Positions 23,199 to 35,195 of a stretch of 64,000 bases of DNA are shown here, one piece after another. Source of the stretch: Datura wrightii (Eukaryota > Streptophyta > Magnoliopsida > Solanales > Solanaceae). Within the stretch, counting starts at the first letter, position 1. Every line of letters starts with the position of its first letter. The position numbers were made by a program, and so were the translations under genes. The notes under the pieces are model-generated. The model was not told the origin of the DNA and did not search any database. It was given only the letters and a program-made list of their open reading frames with translations. Location: NCBI GenBank assembly GCA_035772735.1, contig JASDFA010000001.1:80130001-80194000 (forward strand), in the 5' to 3' direction.

Positions 23199-24845
23199 TC
23201 AGAGCTGGAATTCTCGACCCGGACAAGTTATATATACATCTTTGGAGATAATTTTATGGGCCTTAACGTAGGAAATAAACTTACCCTTAGGCGCTGAACT
23301 GTTGCCCGTCCATTCTAACACTGGCTCATAGGGAAACTGAAACTTGACAACTCTAGTTCTGCAATCGACTGAGGCATAGCAGGAGTGTAACCAATCCACG
23401 CCGAGAATAAGGTCAAAGTCGACCATGTCTAACTCTACAAGATCAGCTGGAATAACTTTACTCAGGATTGAGACTGGGCAGTTTCTATACACCCGACTGG
23501 CTCTAACTGACTCACCAACTGGGGTGGAGACTGAAAATGATTCTTCGAGGACCTCTGGACTGATGTTGAACTGGACTGCTGCATAGGGAGTCACGAATGA
23601 AAGAGTGGCTCCTGGATCTAAGAGGGCATACACGTCAAGATGGAAGAGACGTAACATACCAGTAACTACCTCAGGTGAGCTTTCCTGATCCTGACCGGTA
23701 GATAGAGCATAGAAGCGATTTTGGCGTTGACCACCATCTGTACCTGATGTGTTGGCCTGTTGAGCTGGTTGGCCTGCTGGAGCTAATGAGGTGGTAGATT
23801 GTGATCTCCCTCGCCCTGCTGACGGGCACTCCCTAAGCCTGTGTCCAAGTTGTCCACACCTAAAAAAGCCCTCTCGTCCCTGAAAGCATTCTCCCGAGTG
23901 ATTTCTACCACACTTTGGGCAAGTTGGATACTTGTTCCCGGTACTGTGGGCTTGAGGATGAGTGTCAGATGACCCACCCCTCCGATCCTGGAGGGACCAA
24001 AAGGTTGGAGCGTTGGCTGAACTAGGTGCTAGGGTTCTCTGCTGTTGTTGTTGCTGCTGCGGTGGGCGGCTACTATCGCTAGACCTCTGATGGCTGAAAT
24101 CTAACTGGCCAGTCCTTGCTCGTTTATTCTTTCGCTCCATATCCTTCAACTTCTCAGCCTCAATCTTTTGGGCATAAACAATCAAGCTAGAAAGGTCCAT
24201 GTCCTTAATCAGCGTCGCAGTCTTGCACTCCTTGAGGACCAGATTTGACACTCTATTTACAAACTTCAGCATGCGAGCCCTTGGCTCGGCTACCATATCT
24301 GGAGCATACTTAGACAACCTAGTAAACTCTAGAGCATACTCCTCCATGGTCCTGTTGCCTTGTCACAAATTCATGAACTCTGCCATCTTTGCCTCCCTCA
24401 ACTCCCGAGGAAAAAATCTATCCAAGAAAGTTGTGTGGAATTCTTCCCACTCCATTGGTCCTGCTCTTGTCAGTCGTCCTTCTTTACACTGGTCATGCCA
24501 GACTTGGGCTACTCCTTTCAGCTGGTAGGCATCCAAATCATCACTTTCAGAAGAACTGACACCCATAATTCGGGTAATCTTCCTGATCCCATCCACAAAC
24601 TCCTGGGGATTCTCCCCTACCTTGGATCCCTGAAAAGATGGAGGGTTCATACGAGTGAAGTCCCACACCCTCGCAATTTTTGCGGACCCGTTTGTGGGTA
24701 TTGGAACCACCTGCTGATTCACCTGGTTGGTGACTGTTTGAGCCAGCAATTGGATGGCCGCCCAAAATTTGGCAGTAGATATTGCCTCATCTAGAGGAGT
24801 TTGGGGCAGGTATGTTGGCGTTACCGACCCTTCTTCCATTTCCAC
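23199..24845 (-). pseudogene. gag: Gypsy gag-protease, near-intact with one stop
   Basis: Minus strand, starting at an ATG at 24,843-24,845 and open except for one TGA near 24,362. The capsid part includes DAYQLKGVAQVWHDQCKEG, FLDRFFPRELREAKMAEFM and EEYALEFTRLSKYAPDMV. A Gln run (about 24,040) precedes two knuckles, CPKCGRNHSGEC and a second with FRCGQLGHRLREC. Retropepsin follows with ALLDPGATLSFVTPY, then the conserved ILGVDWLHSCYASVDCRTR. Apart from the single stop the whole gag-protease reading is continuous, making this the best-preserved mobile-element frame in the window. Confidence 0.92.
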
Positions 24846-25061
24846 GTCGGGGAGGAATGGTTCACTGAAACGAAACAGAGCACGAGTTAGAAGGGTGCTT
24901 CTGGAATTGAACTTCTACGCACGATAAGGAGTATGAACAAAAGTGAGTTTTTCTAATAACATCTTGTAGCCTCCTTGTCATAAGTGTGGCACACTTCACA
25001 GTCATGAAAAGGACTCTACTCGATGTGGCTTTCAGACTTCCGAGGATACTCTAAACCTAAT

Positions 25062-25073
25062 GCTTTGATACCA
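25062..25073 (-). other. Primer-binding site, initiator-Met type
   Basis: On the minus strand TGGTATCAAAGC lies a few bases after the 5' LTR and differs by one base from the common plant site complementary to initiator tRNA-Met (TGGTATCAGAGC). Confidence 0.82.
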
Positions 25074-25077
25074 AGTT

Positions 25078-27611
25078 TGTCATGCCTCGAGCCTATACCC
25101 TGGATGTAATACGGTACTTGAAGCCACAAGTGACCCCAAGTCAACCCCTGGTCTATCATTCACTAGTATTCTGAGTAAAACAAGCACATAGGAAATAATA
25201 ACATAAATCATTTTATAAAAAATTTAAAATAATCTAAAAACATGAAAACTGAATATTTGTAGGTCTGAAAGCCTTCTAGCTGATGAGTTACTAGGACAAA
25301 CCCCCAGCTAACTCTAAGTCTAAAGTAAAACTACAAATGACCATAAGAAAATAAATATAAGGCCCTCGAATGATGAGGACTCACACTTAATCTGCAGCTG
25401 AGGAGCTGAAACGTGGCGACTAATGCTGCTGGATCTAGGAACCTACAACTCTATCATGAAACTATACAGCATAAAAGTATGCGTCAGTACTTTGAATGTG
25501 CTGAGTATGTGAGAGAAGAAAATAACCTGAAAGAACTAGTAACTGTACTTAAGTGACATGAAATGACCAACTGAAAAATACTAAAAACTGATACAAATAG
25601 GATATAACTAATATGGTCAAATAATTACCCTAGATAATGGTCATAAACATGCCCTAAGTCTGAAATACTGAGTTTGAGATACTACACTAAACTGATCTGA
25701 ACTGAGAAATCTAAGAGTGGACTAACTGACTAGTGGGAGAGTCTCTAACCGACATATAACCACGTGAGCTTGACGTGGAGTCTGATGTATACACCCCAGC
25801 GGTAGGACCCAATATACCTTGCTAGGGTATAAAGGCATGAACTAGGTGATCACAAAAGTCTGGGGCCAATCAGGCCAAGTAATACAATAACCTACGCTGG
25901 CAACGTAGTTCTGGGATCCTGGGTGCACTGGAACCCTAGCCCGCTCGGTGCTAAGTCCTACTCCCGTTGGAAAACCTAAACTGAACTACTAGGCTGATAG
26001 CTCGAAACTTAGGTTCAAGACTAGTCAGGGACATATAACTGAAAGTACCCTAAGAGTCTTATAGGACCAGATTCTGAAACTAGGTTCTAGACTGGTCAGA
26101 GCTGCTTATTTGGAAGCGTCCTAATCGTCTAAGAACAAACTGTAAACTGAACTGGGGTCCTGGGGGCTGGTCAAAGCTATATATCTAAAATGTCATGACC
26201 ACCAAATGGACCAATATAATAGATTCTAAGTCTGATTCTGATAACTGGGAGGACCCACTGACACCTCGGGAAAAGACTGAAGTCAAACTGATCAGTTGAC
26301 AAGTTCTGAATAGTTTTGAAAAGGTTCTATGTTCTAACTAAACTGAACTATTAAGCAGCTAATAGAGAACTAAACTCATTCCAACAACACGAAAATTTCA
26401 TCATATGGAAAAAATTTCAAGAATTAAAGAAATCTCATCCGACAAGGCAAAAATCATTCTTATCGATGGAATATTTTCTCACCCCGTATATATATGATTT
26501 GACTTAGAAGGAATTTCATCCCAAAACATACCTCATTCACCAAATGGGAAATAACAAGCAATTAATCTTGATACAAAAATCTAGGCTTCAATTCACTTTT
26601 GTACTAACACTGGCAATTTAGTTAGGAACTGATGTAGATATTATGAACAATCAACATGGATACTATTCCAGGTGGAATTAACAAAAAAAATAACATGAAA
26701 TTCATTCGTATTCGAAAACTCAGGGCTAAAACTGATAGGGAAATTATGGGAGGATTTGGGGGGACACAAGGGAAGGACGATTCCCTTGTTGAATTCCCAC
26801 ATACCTGACTAAAATCCTTCCGGAGAAGAAGCTTGAACTGTTGCAAGAGATGAGAAGCCCTAGTCTTGCTTGGAGGGTTCTTGAGAGGAGAACTTTCGAT
26901 GTTTCTGAGAATAAAAGTTGGAATGAGGGAAGGAACCATCCAAACCCTCAGTCTAAAATTACGTCCATAACGTCATAGTTTAAATCATCGGAAAATAGGA
27001 AGTTACTAAATAGCCCTTAGAAATTTGTTGAAAAAAACTGTCAGGTGACCTAACGGGTCATGGTGGCTGACCACGACTCGTGGTCACTCCCATCAGGTAC
27101 ACTGCCTCGACTCCTCAGTTGGTCACCACGAGGGACAATGACTCGTTTTCACCAGTCGAGGACCACACTGCCTCGCTTCTGAAGATTAAATACTAAGTTT
27201 GGTAACGAGTAACCTAACGAGTCGTTGCCTCTCGTGATGATTCATTGCGACACTCGTTAGGTACACTAGCTAAAAAATTACTAGGGCAGGTAATGGGGGA
27301 CATAACGAGTCGTTACTAGACTTATTGCCCCCACCCGTCAAGTACACTATCCCACTTATTAATTTCTCGACCCAGGCCTGAACACGAGTGACTCAACGGG
27401 TCGTGGTCAGTGACCACGATTCGTGAAGTCCTTCGTTGGGTACACTGCTTCCCACTTTACATTACTTACTCCCTCTTCTCACAGTTGACCTAACGAGTCA
27501 TTGGGTCTCATAACGACTCATTAGGTGAGTCATCCTGTAACATTTCTGTAGCTTTTCCAGATTTTCTCATTTAAGTCCAGGACTTAGATTTTGAGTTTCC
27601 GGGGCATTACA
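25078..27611 (-). repeat. 5' LTR of chromodomain gypsy element (right)
   Basis: Runs from TGTCATGCCTCGAGCC at the left to GGGGCATTACA at the right, collinear with 17,476-20,010 with scattered substitutions and short indels. The hairpin-unit block is at about 27,040-27,545. Frames inside both LTRs (for example 19,061-19,297 and 26,622-26,939) are shadows of LTR sequence. Confidence 0.92.
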
Positions 27612-27691
27612 CAATCACACAATATTATTCTCAAAATAATGCTAAGTATGGAAAAATATGGTAATTAAGTATGTAAATATGGACAACATCA
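27612..27691 (-). repeat. LTR of third gypsy element, start; includes right CAATC
   Basis: 27,612-27,616 is the right CAATC duplication. On the minus strand an LTR start TGATGTTGTCCATATTTACA reads from 27,691 downward and is directly preceded by the polypurine tract AAGTGTGGGGTAG (27,692-27,704). The LTR continues at 17,475 on the far side of the inserted element. Confidence 0.75.
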
Positions 27692-28260
27692 CTACCCCAC
27701 ACTTAAACTATTATTCGTACTTGACCAATCTACTACTCCCCACTAAAGTTTTAAATAAAAAATTCACTTCATGAACAGGTCTACTTACACTCAGGTCCAT
27801 TAGATAAGTTAATCATGCTCAACAGTCTACTTAATATGCATATAAATTATCACATGTAAAGGTCATATGTCAAAACCACTTAGCCTCTGGAACTAACTCA
27901 ACAAGGTAGATTTGGGCCAACATGAATATGTATAATCTAGCAATCAAAGATACACCAAAATCTTATTATTATTTTCCCTAACCGTTTTGAGAGATGCCTT
28001 TCACTCACATCATGCATAACATAGTTAATTCGAGGGAATAAAATTAAAAAATATCGCTCACTCTCTCAAAGAACTTCTCTTACATGCAAATTGACGACCC
28101 ATAGGCTTACCCTTAGTGTAAATACTCAACTAATATAAGAACATTGAATCTAGAATCAATTAGGACTTTAATTGTTTATAATGTAGGCTAATGGACAGGT
28201 AGAAATTATTTGGCCAGAATAGTGACTAACCTCCCTAAGCACTTTAATACTTCACAACTT
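27692..28260 (-). mobile_element. 3' internal end of third gypsy element
   Basis: Minus-orientation non-coding sequence leading into the polypurine tract and LTR start at 27,691. No gene is visible. The rest of the element is missing; near 28,260 the sequence changes to a LINE reading in the same orientation, so a deletion or another insertion has removed the body and the other LTR. Confidence 0.55.
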
Positions 28261-30870
28261 TTTCCGTTTTAGCACAATCCTTAATCTACTACTTTCTCTA
28301 TCCACAACAGGTAGTGTACTATTACAAGTACCTCGAAGCCCTTTATAGGACTGTAGGATTTCTACCTTGATGGACCCTGATCATGCAACTGAGAGCCACT
28401 CAAGTAAGTGAGTTCAATAATTTGTTTCCTCTGTGTTCTCTCCTTCATAACTACTGAGAAATGTTTAGTGTTTACATCCCCAATTGAATCCATCTAGCTT
28501 TTGATTTCTGTTTCGGGATGCTCTCCTCAATGAGGGACAACTTCTCCAATTACAACAAATATTTGCTTCTCTTATAAGATCATGCTATCAGTTATCTGGT
28601 TTTGTATTACATTTTAGACTAGAATTAATTCAGCTCTAGCTTGACTGATCTTCATGGCAGTGCCTTTATACTCTTCCTTGTTTAACCTCCTAAGTACGGG
28701 TTGTAGTCCCTGTAGTTTGAGCCATATATTCTATATATTATCATCATCCTTTTTCTTCTTCCAGTAATCTTGCACAATTTTGTCAAACTATGAATGTTCA
28801 CTCCAGAAATTAAATATCTAAATGAAACTTTGATGACCACTTAGTAGTAACAACTGAAAGTAGCATTACGCTATGGTCCAAAATATCAGGTAAATCATTA
28901 TGAGTGTTACATGCCCCTCACTTCATCATCCATGCAAAATCCCCAAAGGCTCTATCCAGCTTATAACATACATTATCAACTCCTATTTTCTTGTTGCTTC
29001 AAGTATAGTAGTCCCCTCTCCGTTGTAGTTCTGTTAGTTATGTATTGTGTATGCATTCAATGAAGTCTTTGGTGTCAGTCAAGACTACTGGATTACTAGA
29101 GACCGTATCCATAGGATATAAAATTGAGTTGAAATCCCCACTTACAAGTTAAGGATTTGTAACTAGTTGAGATACCCTCACCAAATCAGCCCATAGTTCC
29201 TATTTCTCTCAGTGGAATTAAATCTATACACCACAGAGACTTCCCAATCCATATTTTGTTCAATATCATGTATCAAAAAATGTATCACCTGTGCTCCTAT
29301 TAGCATAGTAGTAACAGTATAATAATGCATATCTCAGACCACCCAAATCCAGCCATTTTTAGCATAGCTACAATTACAAAGCATCTCCCAATTTTGAGCA
29401 ATCTGTGATTTTATTACCTATGCCTTGTGTTGCTTCACTCTAGTCTCAATAAGCCCTACAAATTTGATGTGTTTATTCTTGAGATACACTTTCAGCTCCT
29501 TTTATTTGTATCTCTTATTTATTCCCGTGGCATTCCAAATGAACCAAGTCAACCGACATGCTGTGATTTTTCAGTTTTATCTGGAGGTCTAGTATTATCT
29601 TTCTCAATTTTCCTAGTAGTTAGTACCTCAAAACTTTTCCTCACTGGTGTAGTCAACAAGATAAGAAAGTTATTCAGATCAAATGGTGAGTGAACTTCCC
29701 TTTCTTTCATCATACTCAGCTCTATACAGTGTTTCAGGCTCCTTCTTAGATACTATCTCAATTGGTTTCCAGATGTGCTTCATAGTTTTCTTTTTCTTAG
29801 TAGGTCCTGACCCTTTAATACTTGGTTCAGCACATACATGGCCCACTCATAAGTATTTACTACAATACCGAGGCTTCCATTCAAAGGTCACTGGCTGGGG
29901 TCACTTGCTTACCCAATAATCTCACTTGGGAGTGGTTTAGTGATATTTACCTCAACTAATAGTCTAGCATAAGAAATCTTTTTCTGTTTGGAGGTGCACT
30001 CATCATCATACAAAGGTTTGCCAATAATCTAGCTATTCTACTTAACGAATCACAACTCCAGTACCTCATAAGTAGATAAGGAAGGTTCACCCACAATGGC
30101 ATTTCAGTCAGATATTCAGCATGAAAATCAAACTTAGGCATCCACTCTTTCAAAATCAGGATCTATTTTGTACAGTATAAGGTCTTGAGTACATTATCTC
30201 CTTCATATATTCCATATATTGGAATGGCACTACATAATACATGTCCTCATGAAGATATATAGTAGGCATAGCTACAACACTCCATGTGTGAGTAACACAT
30301 TGCGTCATCACATTGTACCCTAGGGTTTCCCCTATTGTATAAATAATGAGGGATTTGCGCCATTTCAATTCCTCCAATTCAATCTCCCCTCTGTCAATTT
30401 GAGCTACAACAGCTCCATTAATAGCTTGCGAAGAGATATATGTAAGATTCATACCATTTTTAGCTTTAAGATTCCCACAAAGAGACAGATCCATGATGTA
30501 TTAGTTTTCTCTGCTATACTGTTGACCTTCTCCCCATTTGTACCCTTTATGTCCCCCTCTTTTAGCTTCGGCATTAGGGTCTTCTCCACCTCATCCATCG
30601 ATTCCACTTTTCCCTGAGTAGTAAGCTCCATATTCTAGATCATAGTAAATAAACTTCGTACTGCTCCTGCAGTTGATTTCATCTTTTCTAGCAGATATTG
30701 TTTTGTTGGAATAGGGATAATTGAGATCCCCTCAGCTAGTTGCAAATCATTACCTCGTGCTCTAACATAGCTTCCAAATTTCAGAATAGGTAGTATATAT
30801 TTCATGGCCATCCTCGTCCCTTCCCTTTCCCCTTTACCATGGCTAGTACAGTGGTCTATGGTGAACTACC
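28260..30870 (-). pseudogene. LINE ORF1 and endonuclease part of ORF2 (broken)
   Basis: Minus strand. ORF1 (about 30,870-29,900) has a DUF4283-type domain: KWRKSLIIYTIGETLGYNVM, TYLHEDMYY-like segment, YMKEIMYSRPYTVQNRS, then PLWVNLPYLLMRYWSCDSLS. ORF2 follows from about 29,100 with endonuclease signatures: WLVSGDFNSILY (here LVSGDFNSILYPMDT), DYYT-SN-KIGVDNVCYKLDRAF and ILDHSVMLLSVVTTKWSSK. A short later piece (SLIEESIPKQKSKARWIQLG) leads to the start of the RT region, where similarity ends near 28,260. Many stops are present. The 3' part with the RT catalytic core is missing, the opposite of the usual LINE 5' truncation, which suggests a later deletion. Confidence 0.8.
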
Positions 30871-31373
30871 ATACACCAGCCATGAGAGAGAAGAGAAATT
30901 TTTTTAATATTTTTTTGTAAATTAATTTTTGTTGTAATTAAATTATTTAATTTTCTTATATTTTTATTAGTCTAAATATAATTAACTATTGTATTTATTT
31001 TTCTCTTTAAAAAGTAAAAAAAGATAAAAAGAAAAAAATAAAAAAATAGTAACAAAAACTTAAATTAACTTAAAAAGAATAAAGAAATTAAAAAAATGAG
31101 ATAAAAAAATAAAGTAATATCATGATAGCGACAACTAAAAGTCAAAAAAAAAAAGAAAAAACTTCAGTGCTGACATCAACATGACATCAACCAAAAAAAA
31201 AACCAAATGGGACATTTTGTATAATTATTTTGGGAGCATCAAAGTAAAGGGGCATTTTCATGTAAATACTTTGCTTTTTATGGACAACTATGTTATTTTC
31301 TCCTTTTTTATAAAGTTGTATGTTGAATTTATAGGAGAAATTTTCAAAAAATACATATACATACATACATACA

Positions 31374-31445
<72 letters not shown>

Positions 31446-31669
31446 GTTTTGAAATTTAGTATATATAATTTTATTATTTGGAGAAGATAAATATTATTTA
31501 CATAGAAAAAATGTCTAGTTATGAAAAGTCAAGAAGAGTCCAAGAAGAATAGATTAAAAAGTTGAATGCATAATTTTTTCATAGTGGGTAGAGACTTAGA
31601 AATAAAAAATAAAATAATTAAAAAAATGCTCCAAATTAGAGAGAAAAGGAATAGAAAATAAAAAGTTCT
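30871..31669. other. AT-rich stretch with (TA)n tract
   Basis: No gene seen. Poly-A and poly-T rich, with the microsatellite at 31,351-31,441. The open frame at 31,181-31,444 is created by the microsatellite. Confidence 0.7.
31351..31441. repeat. (TACA)n/(TA)n microsatellite
   Basis: ATACATATACATACATACATACA passes into an uninterrupted run of TA units ending at 31,441. Confidence 0.95.
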
Positions 31670-31925
31670 TCTTATAAATATATTATATTATGGATATTCA
31701 TTGGATAAACTTGTAATTAGATAAACTTGAGATTGGATGAGCTTGCAATCACATGAGCTCTTAGTGTGTATTTGTAATATAGTGAATGCCTAAGTTAAGT
31801 TTAATCTTCCCCTATAAATAAAGAGGTTCTTTTCATTGTAAATCATCCCTCAAGAGAAAGAAGAATTATTCTCTCTTCTATCTTTCTCTACAATATTCTT
31901 AGTCTTGTTTTACTATTTCATAATA
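31670..31925 (+). repeat. 5' LTR of copia element
   Basis: Collinear with 37,062-37,314. TATAAATA at 31,813-31,820 is a likely TATA box. The LTR is followed by TTATCAACACGAG (31,928 on), which occupies the primer-site position. Confidence 0.85.
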
Positions 31926-31982
31926 TATTATCAACACGAGACTCTACTGAGGTATTATATTTTTTCTCCTCTTTCTTTTAAT

Positions 31983-32960
31983 ATGGCTAATCTTACAAAA
32001 CTTAAGTTCATTGCCCTTCAAAGTTAGGGTAGGAACTAGCTTTATAGGTGTTGGATGCTGAAATCCATTTGGATGCAATGGGTCTTGGAGACGCTATTGA
32101 AAATGAAAATAAAACATCAAACCAAGATCATGCTAAGGCTATAACATTCTTGAGTCATCATCTTGACGCAATTCTAAAAATTGAATATCTCACAGTTAAG
32201 GATCCACTTGTTTTGTGTAATACTCTGAAAGAAAGGTATGACCACCTAAAGATGGTCATCCACCCAAAAGCACGATATGATTTGATGCATCTGAGGTTTC
32301 AAGACTATAAGTCTGTTCATGAGTACAACTCTGCCATGTTCAGAATTGTTTCTCAGTTGAAACTATGTGGAGAGACTATTAATGATGTTGATATGATGAA
32401 AAAGACGCGCTCCACCTTCCATGCCTCGAATGTGCTACTACAAGAACAATATCGATAGAAAGATTTTAAGAAGTATTTTGAACTGATTTCTCATCTTCTT
32501 GTGGATGAACAAAATAATGATTTATTAACTAAAAATCACGAGAATCGACCTACTGGATCTATACCATTCCCTGAAGTGAATGAGATGTACGCCCACCATA
32601 CTACCTGTGGAAAAGGTCGTGGCTCTAACTGTGGACATGGACATGATCATGATCGTAATTATGGTCAAGAAAGAAATCATGTTCCTTGTATTAATCATTC
32701 ATAAAAAAAATCACCACCAATAGAAAAAAATGGAGGGATGAGAAGCGTGAAGCGAGTGACTCAGAAACAAGATGCTATCGATGTGGTGGAAGAGGACATT
32801 AGTCATGTACCTGTCGTACTCTAAAACACTTGGTTGAACTTTATCAAGCATCACAAAAGAAGATTGAGAAAAGTCATGAAGTTAATTTTATCTTTGAAAA
32901 TTATGTTGACATTACGCACTTGGATGTAGCGGATTTCTCTAGCACCTTGAAGGAAAGGTA
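31983..32960 (+). pseudogene. gag: Copia gag (broken)
   Basis: An ATG at 31,983 gives MANLTKLKFIALQS, then a stop and frame change. The main piece (32,048-32,458) starts LDAEIHLDAMGLGDAIENEN and includes TLKERYDHLKMVIHPKARY, usual for copia gag. After a TAG at 32,456 the frame resumes, and near 32,768 a zinc knuckle reads CYRCGGRGH-SCTC, with a stop inside. It ends with VDITHLDVADFSSTLKER. Confidence 0.85.
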
Positions 32961-33445
32961 GATCATTTGATTGGTGATTGTTCTGTGAAGATTAATTAGT
33001 TTGACTTTAATTTTTGCAGATTTATAGTAGTTCTAGTATTTCAATTAGTATTAATTAGTCTAGTCATATTATTATAGTTATAGTTATTAATAAAGTTTAA
33101 CCTAGTTTCATCTAATTAAATAATGTTTCTTATATTTTTTTGAACCTAAGTCTAGTCATATTATTTTTTTGGCAGCCGCCATACGGCCGTCTATTTGTTG
33201 AAGTCGTATTGAGGACTTCTCAAGTCATCATCCAACAAACTTTAATTATTTATTTATTTTGATTAAACATAATGTAAGTATACGATGTGCAAATAACTAT
33301 TAATTTGTTATCCTATTTAGTTTTTACTTTGTATAAATATTTAATATATATTTATTTTATTTTTTGTATGTCATCTCATTTTAAGACTAAGATATGAATA
33401 AATCTCAAAGTAAGTTTGGACTAAGATACAATTCTACATTTAATT
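32961..33445 (+). other. AT-rich gag-pol spacer of copia element
   Basis: Between the end of gag similarity and the first pol similarity (HTIFKDDK near 33,465). It contains no protease similarity and many stops. It is either an original spacer in this copia family or a decayed protease plus inserted DNA. Confidence 0.55.
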
Positions 33446-35000
33446 AATTTTGCAACAACACATACAATATTTAAAGACGATAAATAATTTTTTCACTTAT
33501 GGGCAAAATAAATATTACTTCGATTTCTGGTAGTACTAATTTGATTGAAGGCTCTGAAAGAGCCATTATAATTTTGCCTAAGGGAACCAAACTCATTATA
33601 AACAATGTTATGTTCTCTCCAAAATCTCAAAGAAACTTATTCAGTTTCAAAAAAATCCGTCAAAATGGATATCATATTGAGACAATGGATGAGATAAATC
33701 TTGAATATCTTGGTATTACTAAGAATATCTCTGGCCAGAAATATGTCATAGAAAAAAAATTTACTTTATTTTCTGGCTTATATTGGACAAAGATTAGTGC
33801 AATTGAGGCACACTCTATTGTAAACCCGAAGTTTACTGAGCGCAATACCTTCATACTTTGGCATGATCGATTGGGACATCCTGAATCTATAATGATGAGA
33901 CAAATTATAGAAAATTCAAATGGACATCCACTAAAGAACCTGAAGAATCTTTCAAATAATTCTTGTACTGCTTGTTATCAAGAAAGTTAATTGTTAAATC
34001 ATCACTAATAAAGGTTGATATTGAGTCTCATGCGTTTTTGAAACGTATACATGGGAATATTTGTGGACCTATTCACCCACCTAGTGGGTCATTTAGATAT
34101 TTTATGGTCCTAATAGATGTTTCTTCTAGATGGTCTCATGTATTCCTATTATCATCTTACAACCTGGCGTTTGTAAAATTATTGGCACAAATAATATTAT
34201 TACGGGTACAATTTTCTGATAATCAGATTAAGTTTCGCCTTGATAATATTATAGAGTTTTCACCCAAGAATTTAATGATTATTGTTTATCAATTGGGATA
34301 AAAGTTGAACATTTTGTAGCTCATGTTCACACTAAAAAAATGTCCTTGTAGATTCATTAATTAAACGCTTGCAGCTGATAGCAAGACCATTACTTATGAA
34401 AACAAGGTTGCTACTTCTATTTGGGGTCATGCGATTCTGCATGCAGCAGTACTTGTTCGTCTCATACTGACAAATTATCATAAATTTTCTTTATTGCGAT
34501 TAATTTTAAGAAAAGAGCCTAATATATCTCATCTAAGAATTTTTAAATGTGTTATACATGTGCATGTAGCACCACTACAACGCAGAAAGGATCTCCAAAG
34601 AAGCTTAAAAATTTATGTTGGATTTGACTCACCCTCCGTTATTTGCTACATTAAAGCATTAACTTGAGATATGTTCAATGCTCGATTTGCAAATTGTTAG
34701 TTTGATGAGACAGTTTTTTCAAAATTAGGAGGAGAAATTAGTGAAATCAAAAGAAAAATTTTATGAAAAATCTATCACTGCCTCATCTTGATCCGCGTGC
34801 TTCTATATTTATGAGCAAGAAGTACAAAAGATTATTCACCTACAGAAAATTGCAAACCAAATATTAGGCGCATCCACGGATTAAATTATTACTAAATAGC
34901 ATATTCATACAAAGAATGTCCCAATTTGAATTGATATCTCTGTAGGATCATCTACTAGTGTCATAGCTGATGAGTCCAAAGCACGCCTAAAGTGTGGTAG
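33446..35000 (+). pseudogene. Copia gag-pre-integrase and integrase (broken)
   Basis: The frame 33,499-33,990 reads ISGSTNLIEGSERAIIILP, SPKSQRNLFSFKKIRQNGYH and, near 33,860, WHDRLGHPESIMMRQII, the conserved gag-pre-integrase His motif, then CTACYQ. Integrase pieces continue in another frame from 33,963 (IHGNICGPIHPPSGSFRYFMVLIDVSSRWSHV). Past 34,300 the integrase is heavily degraded, with pieces such as HAAVLVRLILTNYHKF in changing frames. Confidence 0.85.
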
Positions 35001-35195
35001 ACCATTGGGTTATAAGGATCGAAATTCTAGAAAAAGAAAAATAAATAGTCAAGATGATACTACAATAAAACCATATATGAAAATTCAAAATTTGAGCAAT
35101 TTTTATATCCATGAAAGACTAAATGAGCCTTAGACTCAAGAATATGAGGAACTATCCATAAATTCAAATGATGTTGGATTTAATCGATCCAAATA

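Larger units (their letters stand above)
17476..27611 (-). mobile_element. Complete chromodomain Ty3/gypsy element (Tekay/Del-like)
   Basis: An element of about 10.1 kb in minus orientation, bounded by LTRs of about 2.5 kb and the exact 5-bp target duplication CAATC. In element order it has an initiator-Met-type primer site, gag with two Cys-rich knuckles, protease, RT, RNase H, integrase with a C-terminal chromodomain-like segment, and a polypurine tract. The chromodomain assigns it to the chromoviruses; Tekay/Del is the likely lineage. Frames are nearly collinear but interrupted by about ten single stops, so this copy is not autonomous. It lies inside an LTR of another gypsy element, so it inserted later than that one. 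Confidence 0.92.

Noticed and set aside
17476..27611. Possible CRISPR-like array from the spaced repeats in the LTR
   Set aside because: Units are degenerate, unequal in length and inside a plant LTR; no cas genes and a eukaryotic context.
31181..31444. Open frame ending in a Tyr-Ile run
   Set aside because: The run is the translated (TA)n microsatellite.
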